DNA from: Phycisphaerales bacterium
GTDB lineage: Bacteria; Planctomycetota; Phycisphaerae; Phycisphaerales; UBA1924
DNA: 64,000 bases
Reading direction: 5' to 3'
Assembly (NCBI GenBank): GCA_028279375.1
Contig: JANQNW010000009.1
Location: 62,001-126,000 of the forward strand
Shown here piece by piece: positions 56,366-64,000 of the stretch (position 1 is the first letter of the stretch; every line of letters starts with the position of its first letter). A program made the position numbers and the translations under genes. The notes beneath the pieces are model-generated. The model did no database searches. It was not told the origin of the DNA and saw nothing but the letters and a program-made list of their open reading frames with translations.

Positions 56366-58735
56366 ATGACGCAAGGCCCCGCCTTCAGATTCACGTCAAT
56401 CGCTCTCGCGATCGCGATCTGGGCTCTCTTCGGCGTCGGGCAGGCTCAGGCCCAAATCGATCAGACGCCCGGATCTGCCTCCGCAGGAGAGGTCGAGGTC
56501 GGCGTCGAGCAGTTCGGCGTCGGGAACCAGGCCAGACCCGGCGAGTGGACCGGGATTCGCCTGGCGCTCACCGATCGCGGCAGCCGCGTCCGCTCAGCCA
56601 TCGCTCGGATCAGGCTTCGAGACGCAGACGGCGATCTCGCGCTGATCGGGCGTTCGGTCACGCTGAATCCCGGTCGGCGTCAGCCACTGTGGCTCTATTT
56701 TCGATTGCCGCATGACGCAGATCCGTCGAGCATCTTCGAGATCGAGGTTCGGGAAACCACCGACGGCGCCACCGGTCAGCGTGTTGGTCGACGCATCGGC
56801 ATGGCGTGGATTCAGCCAGTGAGTCTCGTCAGCTCGACTGATCCAATGATCGGCGTGATTGGTCGTCAGGACGCAGGGCTCAAGACGTACTCGATCCAAT
56901 CACCGGGCAACAGCTGGTCTCCCACGGGACATGAACTGATTCGAGTCATTTCCGATCTGAGTCCGGAGACGCTTCCGGATACGTGGATGGGTCTTGCTCA
57001 GTTTGAGTCCATCTTCTGGTCCGGCGATCGGCTGACCAATCTCGGATCCGACGCGGCGAGCGCCCTGAACGAGTGGGTTCTTCGAGGTGGTCATCTCGTG
57101 ATCAGCCTTCCATCGACGGGCGGCGCATGGCTCTCGGAGCGTTCAAATCCACTGAGCCGTCTCATGCCATCGGTGACGGCGCGTCGCCTCGAGGGCGTGG
57201 ACCTGGGAGATTTCCGGCGCATTCTCACGGACTCGCCCCTTCGGCGTCTGCCCGACGACGCGATCGTCCATGTGTTTGAGGCGAGTCCCGACGCCGCTCC
57301 ACATGAGGCGCGCGTGATCCTGCAGGGGCCGGCGTACGAGAACATCGTCGTGCGCCGACTTCATGGCGCCGGCGCCGTCACGCTGATCGGTCTCGACTTG
57401 GGTGATGCGCGACTGACCGGGCGGATCGACGCACAGGAATTCTGGCATCGCATGCTCGGGAAGCGATTCGATGTTCTTTCGCTGCCGGAGATGCAGGATC
57501 TCCAGGCGAATGGCGGCGCGGACTTCCGGACGCGCTCGGCGCCCTATTACCTCGACATCAACATCCCCGGCGCCATCAGCATGAAGGGCAAGGCTGGAGC
57601 AGGGGTGCTTCTTGCGCTCGTGATCTTCATCGCCTATTGGGCGCTCGCCGGTCCGATCAGCTTCAGCGCGCTCAAGCTTCGGGATCTGCAGCAGCACGCA
57701 TGGGTGGTGTTCGTCGCGATCACCGGGATCTTCACCGCAATCGCATGGGGCGGCGCCACGATTCTCAAGCCCTCGGAGACGGATGCGCGACACTTGACGC
57801 TGCTTGACGCCGTGCACGGCCAGGCGGAGACGCGCACCCGCACATGGATCAGCATTCTCCTCCCGACGTACGGAGAGCAGGAGGTGCGCGTCGGTGGCGA
57901 CAGCGCCGTCGATGACTGGCGTGACGCCCTGAGCAGTTGGGAGAATCCATCCTCAACGGTTCGCCGCCGATTCCCGGATCCGCGCGAATACACCATCTCC
58001 TCAACTCGGCCGAACACGGCCCGCGTGCCGACGCGATCAACTGTGAAGCAGTTCCAGGTCGACTGGCTCGGCGGATCGCGATGGCGGCTTCCGCGAGCGG
58101 TGGATGACGACATCTGGATCGACGACGACGGCAGACTCCACGGACAGCTCGTGCACGAGTTGCCTGGCGAGTTGCGCAACGTGGAGATCGTCCTCGTGAA
58201 GGGCCTGAAGCCCTACACGGAGCTTCGTCATGGCGGTCCCATGCTCGCGGAGTCATACGCCTGGAAACTGCGCGCCTGGCCTGCCGAGAGTCTCCTCGTG
58301 CTCGATGACCTGGGTGAGACCTCGCGCCAGACGCAGGGTGAAGCGCTCTATCGCGACCTCGCGCGCCGTCGCGTCGGATGGGACTTTGCCGGCGACGCCG
58401 CATTCGACATGAGCGATGCGCCGCGGAACTTCCAGTCGCTCGCATGGGCGTCCGTGCTTGAGCCGCCGGACTGGACGACCTATGACGGCCAGAAGGTCAT
58501 GCTGCAGCGCCGTGCGGCGCACGGCTGGGATCTCGGTCGCTGGTTTACGGAGCCATGCCTGATCATCGTTGGGCAGGTGAGCGATGCGGATACGCCGACG
58601 CCACTCTTTGTTGATGGGGAACCGCTCAAGGCGGAAGGACGAACGATCGTGCGATGGGTCTTTCCGCTGAAGCCGCAGCCGCTCACACCGGCTCGCCAGA
58701 CGCGAGGTACAGTGCCTGACGATGTCGATGATTGA
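56366..58735 (+). CDS. Large periplasmic/membrane protein of unknown function, paired with an ABC ATPase
   Basis: A 789-residue protein with a signal peptide (about 1-30, ending GQAQAQ). Residues 45-150 look like a beta-sandwich. Residues 205-345 look like a class I amidotransferase-like fold without catalytic Cys (FESIFWSGDRL ... LNEWVLRGGHLVISLPS). Two membrane helices follow at about 410-432 and 445-466, then a 320-residue second extracytoplasmic part. The ABC ATPase at 58722 overlaps its end by 14 nt, so the two are coupled. I infer an ABC-associated envelope role, like accessory proteins of GldG-type clusters, but cannot name it. Confidence 0.72.
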   Translation: MTQGPAFRFTSIALAIAIWALFGVGQAQAQIDQTPGSASAGEVEVGVEQFGVGNQARPGEWTGIRLALTDRGSRVRSAIARIRLRDADGDLALIGRSVTLNPGRRQPLWLYFRLPHDADPSSIFEIEVRETTDGATGQRVGRRIGMAWIQPVSLVSSTDPMIGVIGRQDAGLKTYSIQSPGNSWSPTGHELIRVISDLSPETLPDTWMGLAQFESIFWSGDRLTNLGSDAASALNEWVLRGGHLVISLPSTGGAWLSERSNPLSRLMPSVTARRLEGVDLGDFRRILTDSPLRRLPDDAIVHVFEASPDAAPHEARVILQGPAYENIVVRRLHGAGAVTLIGLDLGDARLTGRIDAQEFWHRMLGKRFDVLSLPEMQDLQANGGADFRTRSAPYYLDINIPGAISMKGKAGAGVLLALVIFIAYWALAGPISFSALKLRDLQQHAWVVFVAITGIFTAIAWGGATILKPSETDARHLTLLDAVHGQAETRTRTWISILLPTYGEQEVRVGGDSAVDDWRDALSSWENPSSTVRRRFPDPREYTISSTRPNTARVPTRSTVKQFQVDWLGGSRWRLPRAVDDDIWIDDDGRLHGQLVHELPGELRNVEIVLVKGLKPYTELRHGGPMLAESYAWKLRAWPAESLLVLDDLGETSRQTQGEALYRDLARRRVGWDFAGDAAFDMSDAPRNFQSLAWASVLEPPDWTTYDGQKVMLQRRAAHGWDLGRWFTEPCLIIVGQVSDADTPTPLFVDGEPLKAEGRTIVRWVFPLKPQPLTPARQTRGTVPDDVDD

Positions 58736-59699
58736 GACGATCAACCTCACCAAGCGCTACGACTCATTCGAGGCGCTCAAGAGTCTCAACCTCAAGATTG
58801 ATGAGGGCGAGTGCTTCGGGTTCATCGGGCCCAACGGCGCCGGGAAGACGACCACGATCAAGATTCTCGCGACGTTGTTGCGCCCCTCCTCCGGTCAGGC
58901 GATGATCAATGGGCTGACCGTCGGGTATCAGAATCGACAGATTCGCCCAATCATCGGATACGTGCCGGATTTCATGGGCGCGTACGAGGACATGGTCGTC
59001 ACCGAGTACCTGGAGTTCTTCGCCGCTGCATTCAACATCCACGGCGCGCAGCGCAAGCGTGTGGTGTCGGACGTTCTCGAACTGACGGACCTCGCCTACA
59101 AGCACGATGCGGAAGTCAACTCGCTGAGCCGTGGAATGCAGCAGCGCCTGAGCGTCGCGCGCGTTCTGCTTCACGATCCAAAGGTGCTGCTCATGGACGA
59201 GCCGGCGTCCGGTCTCGATCCGCGTGCTCGCATCGAAATTCGCGAGCTCCTGAAGGAACTCCGGCGCATGGGCAAGACCATCCTGATCTCGAGCCACATC
59301 CTGCATGAGCTCGCGGAGCTCTGCAGCAGTGTGGGCATCATTGAGCGCGGCGAACTGCTCTTCCAGGGGCCGGTCCGCGATGTGCTCAAGCGGGCGCGCA
59401 TGGGGCGGGTATATCAGGTTGTCGTGAGTGATCGCACCGGCGATGCGGCTCGACTCCTCGAAAAGGCGCCGGGCGTCGCGAGCGTCTCCATCGGAGCCGA
59501 GGAGAGCGCCGGCAGCGCCAACGGCCACTACGCAGACGATCGCGTGATCCACGTCGCCATGGACGATGATTCCGGCGAGTCCCACCTCGACATCCCCAAC
59601 CGGCTGGTCAATGCCGGCTTCCGCATCACGCACTTCGCCGAGGAATCCGTGAATCTCGAGACGGCGTTCATGCGCCTAACCAAGGGTCTCGTGCAGTAG
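58722..59699 (+). CDS. ABC transporter ATPase (ABC-2 type)
   Basis: A 325-residue ATPase. Walker A is GPNGAGKTTTIKILATLL (about residues 37-54), the Q-loop region GYVPDFMGAYEDM, signature NSLSRGMQQRLSVARVL (SRGM rather than SGGQ, as in many ABC-2 exporters), Walker B VLLMDEPASGLDPRA, and H-loop ILISSHILHELAEL. The C-terminal 100 residues are a regulatory extension. Start ATG 58722 or 58728. No ABC-2 permease follows; the next gene is a peptidase, so the partner is either the upstream protein or encoded elsewhere. Confidence 0.93.
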   Translation: MSMIETINLTKRYDSFEALKSLNLKIDEGECFGFIGPNGAGKTTTIKILATLLRPSSGQAMINGLTVGYQNRQIRPIIGYVPDFMGAYEDMVVTEYLEFFAAAFNIHGAQRKRVVSDVLELTDLAYKHDAEVNSLSRGMQQRLSVARVLLHDPKVLLMDEPASGLDPRARIEIRELLKELRRMGKTILISSHILHELAELCSSVGIIERGELLFQGPVRDVLKRARMGRVYQVVVSDRTGDAARLLEKAPGVASVSIGAEESAGSANGHYADDRVIHVAMDDDSGESHLDIPNRLVNAGFRITHFAEESVNLETAFMRLTKGLVQ

Positions 59700-59815
59700 C
59701 CCACGCCTGTTTCTGCAACGGAACAGGGGGGATGCCTGTTACACTCCGGTAAGCCGATTCGGCGAGCGCTGCCGATCCGAGCAACCCAAATGGAAAAGTC
59801 CTGAAGGAGATCTCC

Positions 59816-61996
59816 ATGCGTTCAGCCTTGATTCTCTCCGGCTTGACCGCCGGCGCCATCGTCCTCGCCTCGTGCGCCTCGACAGGCACTTCCTCGCGTG
59901 CGGGCAAGACGCGTGAAGCGAAGCCAATCGGCGAGCGCATCACCTATCCCCACGCCATGACCGTCGATCAGACGGACGAGTACTTCGGCGTTGCGGTGAA
60001 GGACCCCTATCGCTGGCTCGAGGATCCGGAGGGACGGGGCACCCGTCTCTGGATTGAGCGCGAGAATCGGGTCACGTTCCGATACCTCGACGAGATCGAT
60101 CAGCGCGAAGTCATTCAGGAGCGCATGACTGATCTCTGGGACTATGAACGCCAGGGTGTCCCCTTCAAGGAGGGCGGCCGTTACTTCTTCAGTCGCAATG
60201 ACGGCCTTCAGAATCAGAACGTCATCTACATGACGGATTCGCTCGATCGGGAGCCGCAAGTCGCGCTCGATCCGAACACATTCTCCGAAGACGGCACGGT
60301 TGCGCTGAGCAGTTACAAGGTGAGCGACGATGGTCGCCTCATGGTCTACGGCACTCAGAGCGCCGGCTCCGACTGGGTCGAGTTCCACGTGCGCGATCTG
60401 CGCACCGGTCGCGATCTCGATGACCACATCGAGTGGGCGAAGTTCACGGGCGCCTCATGGTCGCCGGATGGCGAGGGCTTCTACTACAGCCGCTACCCGG
60501 AGCCGGAGGAAGGCGCTGAGTATGCCGGAGCGAACTACGGCCACATGCTCATGTATCACCGGCTTGGCACGCCGCAGGAGTCGGACGAGCTGGTCTTTAA
60601 CGACCCGAGCAACGAGACCCGCGGATTCGCTGGCGCCGTCACTGATGATGGCCAGTTCCTGATCATCGGCGTGTGGGAGGGGACCTCTCGGAAGAACGGC
60701 GTGTATTACATACCGACCGCGTCTCCTGGCGCCGGCGCCGAGCGTCTGCTCGATGATTTCGACGCCCAGTATTCATTCATCGACAACGTCGGCGACACCT
60801 TCTACTTCGAGACGGATCTTGACGCGCCCAACAGCCGCGTCATCGCGATCGACATCGATAATCCCTATCGGGACGCCTGGGAGGAGATCATTCCGGAGTC
60901 GGAGTTCGCGCTGCGGAACGTCGACATTGTCGGCGACTTCTTCTTCGCTTCATACCTGGAGGATGCGCACTCCAAGATTCGCATCTTCGAACTCGACGGC
61001 ACGCCCGCCGGCGAGGTCGAGCTTCCTGGACTCGGCAGCGTCTACGGATTCGGCGGTGAGCAGGGCGACGAGGAGACCTTCTTCAGCTTCACCGGTTACA
61101 CGAGCCCCTCGACGATCTACCGCTATGACGTCCCTCGGGGCGAGACCGAGCTCATCCGCAAGCCCGATGTCGACTTCGATCCGGAGAACTTCGTTACGAA
61201 GCAGGTCTTCTATCGATCCAAGGACGGCACGCGCATTCCCATGTTCATCACGCACAAGCGCGGACTGAAGATGGATGGATCGAACCCGACCTACCTCTAC
61301 GGCTACGGAGGGTTCAATATCGCGCTGACGCCGAGCTTCAGCGTCCGCAACGTCGTCTGGATGGAAATGGGGGGCATCCTCGCGGTTGCCAACCTCCGCG
61401 GCGGCGGCGAATACGGCAAGGCCTGGCACGACGCCGGCAAGCTCCTGAATAAGCAGAACGTCTTCGACGACTTCATCGCTGCGGGCGAGCACCTGATCGA
61501 CGAGGGCTACACGAGCACGCCCAAACTCGCCATCGGCGGGCGTTCGAATGGCGGCCTTCTCGTCGGCGCCGTCATGAATCAGCGACCCGATCTCTTCGGC
61601 GCCTGCCTGCCGGGAGTCGGCGTCATGGACATGCTCCGATTCCACAAGTTCACGATTGGCTGGGCATGGACGTCCGACTACGGCTCACCCGACGAGGAAG
61701 AGCACTTCTTCAACCTGCTCTCCTACTCGCCGATCCACAACATCGAGCCGGGCACGTGCTATCCGCCGACCTTCATCGTGACGGCGGACCACGATGATCG
61801 CGTTGTGCCGGCGCACAGCTTCAAATACGCCGCGACGCTTCAGGCCGCGCAGGGGTGTGACAACCCGATCCTCATTCGCATCGAGACCAGGGCCGGCCAT
61901 GGCGGCGGCAAGCCGATCTCGAAGCGCATCGAGGAGGCGACCGATGAGATGGCGTTCCTCTATCGCGTGCTCCGTATGGATGAGACCGCCAACTGA
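59816..61996 (+). CDS. Prolyl oligopeptidase-family serine peptidase lipoprotein (S9A)
   Basis: Cleaves short proline-containing peptides. The 726-residue protein begins with a lipoprotein signal (MRSALILSGLTAGAIVLASC, Cys20). A seven-bladed propeller (about 60-430, starting DPYRWLEDPEG) precedes the alpha/beta hydrolase. Catalytic Ser lies in IGGRSNGGLLVGAVMNQRPD, Asp in ADHDDRVVPAHSFKY, and His in AGHGGGKP. YGYGGFNIALTPSF and NLRGGGEYGKAWHDAG are standard S9A strings. AAGGAG lies 6 nt before ATG. A strong terminator follows. Confidence 0.95.
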   Translation: MRSALILSGLTAGAIVLASCASTGTSSRAGKTREAKPIGERITYPHAMTVDQTDEYFGVAVKDPYRWLEDPEGRGTRLWIERENRVTFRYLDEIDQREVIQERMTDLWDYERQGVPFKEGGRYFFSRNDGLQNQNVIYMTDSLDREPQVALDPNTFSEDGTVALSSYKVSDDGRLMVYGTQSAGSDWVEFHVRDLRTGRDLDDHIEWAKFTGASWSPDGEGFYYSRYPEPEEGAEYAGANYGHMLMYHRLGTPQESDELVFNDPSNETRGFAGAVTDDGQFLIIGVWEGTSRKNGVYYIPTASPGAGAERLLDDFDAQYSFIDNVGDTFYFETDLDAPNSRVIAIDIDNPYRDAWEEIIPESEFALRNVDIVGDFFFASYLEDAHSKIRIFELDGTPAGEVELPGLGSVYGFGGEQGDEETFFSFTGYTSPSTIYRYDVPRGETELIRKPDVDFDPENFVTKQVFYRSKDGTRIPMFITHKRGLKMDGSNPTYLYGYGGFNIALTPSFSVRNVVWMEMGGILAVANLRGGGEYGKAWHDAGKLLNKQNVFDDFIAAGEHLIDEGYTSTPKLAIGGRSNGGLLVGAVMNQRPDLFGACLPGVGVMDMLRFHKFTIGWAWTSDYGSPDEEEHFFNLLSYSPIHNIEPGTCYPPTFIVTADHDDRVVPAHSFKYAATLQAAQGCDNPILIRIETRAGHGGGKPISKRIEEATDEMAFLYRVLRMDETAN

Positions 61997-62047
61997 TCGC
62001 CTCAGGCTGGCGGCTCGCCAGCGTGAGGACATCCACTGACACACAGG

Positions 62048-62074
62048 CCCCACCCCATCCGGGGTGGGGTTTTT
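62048..62074 (+). terminator. Intrinsic terminator after the prolyl oligopeptidase gene
   Basis: Perfect 9-bp stem CCCCACCCC / GGGGTGGGG with an ATCC loop, followed by TTTTT. It separates the peptidase gene from the fusA promoter. Confidence 0.92.
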
Positions 62075-62098
62075 GTCTTTCCAGAGGTCACTGTCCCC

Positions 62099-62126
62099 TT
62101 GACGAAGGCCTGGAATGGGCTAGCAT
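62099..62126 (+). promoter_or_regulatory. Promoter of fusA
   Basis: TTGACG (62099-62104), 16-bp spacer, TAGCAT (62121-62126). The transcription start would be near 62133, giving a leader of about 390 nt. Confidence 0.6.
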
Positions 62127-62523
62127 GTCGCCTCAACCCGCCTGCAGGGGTTGTTCGCTTGTGGTGTGTCCGTGGCGAGGAGCCCGATGTACCACATCAG
62201 CCGACCAAACTTAGGAGCGTAGCTATGGAGTCGATCGAGACAGACGACGACTCCGGCCCGCACTGAGCCGATCCGCCCGCTGGCGACGGCGACGTCGCAG
62301 GCCGGAGCGGACCGAACAACTCACCGGACCTTCGCAGCAGAGTCATCACTCCTGCGTCCGGGGAGTCGAAAGAACAGAAACAAATCACTCGAACGGGACG
62401 GCCCGATGTCGTCGGAGCAGTCGCGTTCGTTCCAGACCTCAACTTCGTGACGGCGGTTATCGCCTCAGAGCATCACTTCCACCAGACCCTCTTCATTCGC
62501 CCCAGCACGCCCAGGACTGAACC
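62127..62523 (+). promoter_or_regulatory. Long structured leader of fusA
   Basis: This stretch has no long gene but several pairable segments. CAACCC (62134-62139) pairs with GGGTTG (62148-62153) at the very 5' end. CTCCGGCC (62251-62258) is matched perfectly by GGCCGGAG (62300-62307). GCGACGTCGC (62289-62298) is self-complementary. A mini-ORF with a good ribosome binding site ends within the first arm of the 8-bp pair. The fusA start itself has only a weak AGGA. I recognise no named riboswitch or ribosomal-protein leader. Confidence 0.5.
62225..62266 (+). CDS. Possible 13-residue leader peptide upstream of fusA
   Basis: ATG 62225 follows AGGAG by 8 nt and encodes MESIETDDDSGPH before TGA. 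It is acidic and has no obvious run of one regulatory amino acid. Its stop codon lies 8 nt after the first arm of a predicted long-range stem, so a translating ribosome would disrupt that stem. Whether it is translated is unknown. Confidence 0.35.
   Translation: MESIETDDDSGPH

Positions 62524-64000
<1,477 letters not shown>

Overview
The window looks like chromosomal DNA from a GC-rich, Gram-negative member of the Planctomycetota, most likely class Phycisphaerae. This is an inference from three things. Three secreted proteins end in the paired calcium-loop (dockerin-like) repeats with a GxWGPC-type ending that are common there. There is one large-C-terminus prepilin-type protein. Gram-negative envelope genes (lpxI, secretin, TolC, lipoproteins) sit beside a normal murD. 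No prophage, insertion sequence, CRISPR array or plasmid gene was seen. Gene content is mostly housekeeping, with small operons that often change strand.

Layout. 1-3.5 kb: a sodium:alanine symporter (cut by the window edge), an unknown acidic protein, and a STAS/anti-sigma-kinase pair. 3.7-7.1 kb: a very large secretin. 7.4-14.5 kb: carA and priA (divergent), a threonine dehydratase with an ACT domain, then a LOG protein-lpxI-TlyA-like operon. 14.5-17.5 kb: two divergent secreted FG-GAP/VCBS repeat proteins. 17.5-23.9 kb: purA, a zinc-ribbon protein, an FHA protein, hemW, a Na+/solute symporter and a sulfotransferase. 24-31.4 kb: an exporter-type ABC protein, a periplasmic cyclophilin, a PhzF protein, a third dockerin-type protein, murD and recA. 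31.7-36.2 kb: tRNA-Leu(CAG), the prepilin-type protein, an enlarged RNase HII-like protein overlapping ribD, and tRNA-Arg(CCU) interrupted by a group I intron. 36.3-41.9 kb: an SRPBCC protein, a second LOG protein, a lipoprotein, a UbiA-type prenyltransferase, and ribH-nusB-ftsY. 41.9-48.4 kb: a MacA-ATPase-permease-permease-TolC efflux operon. 48.6-56 kb: a chemoreceptor, fumC, a third LOG protein, and a VOC-msrC-methyltransferase-PilZ-like run. 56-64 kb: a large periplasmic/membrane protein with an ABC ATPase, a prolyl oligopeptidase lipoprotein, and fusA behind a long structured leader.

The main discoveries are RNA-level. First, tRNA-Arg(CCU) (35805-36198, minus strand) contains a 320-nt group I intron directly after the anticodon. 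P1 with a U.G splice-site pair, the conserved Q and R core strings, P7 and a GAAA-capped P9 are all visible. Second, at least nine genes have a TANNNT -10 hexamer exactly 6-7 nt before the start codon, which predicts leaderless mRNAs; this also decides several start codons (carA, priA, ilvA, ribH, the UbiA protein). Third, recA has a near-perfect 22-bp palindrome against its -35 box and a possible basic N-terminal extension. Fourth, fusA has a leader of roughly 390 nt with a 13-codon mini-ORF inside a possible long-range stem.

Pathway logic: ribD and ribH serve riboflavin; lpxI and murD serve the envelope; priA, recA and the RNase HII-like protein serve genome maintenance; carA, purA and the threonine dehydratase serve nucleotide and amino-acid metabolism. 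ftsY, secretin, prepilin, TolC and the exporters serve membrane traffic.
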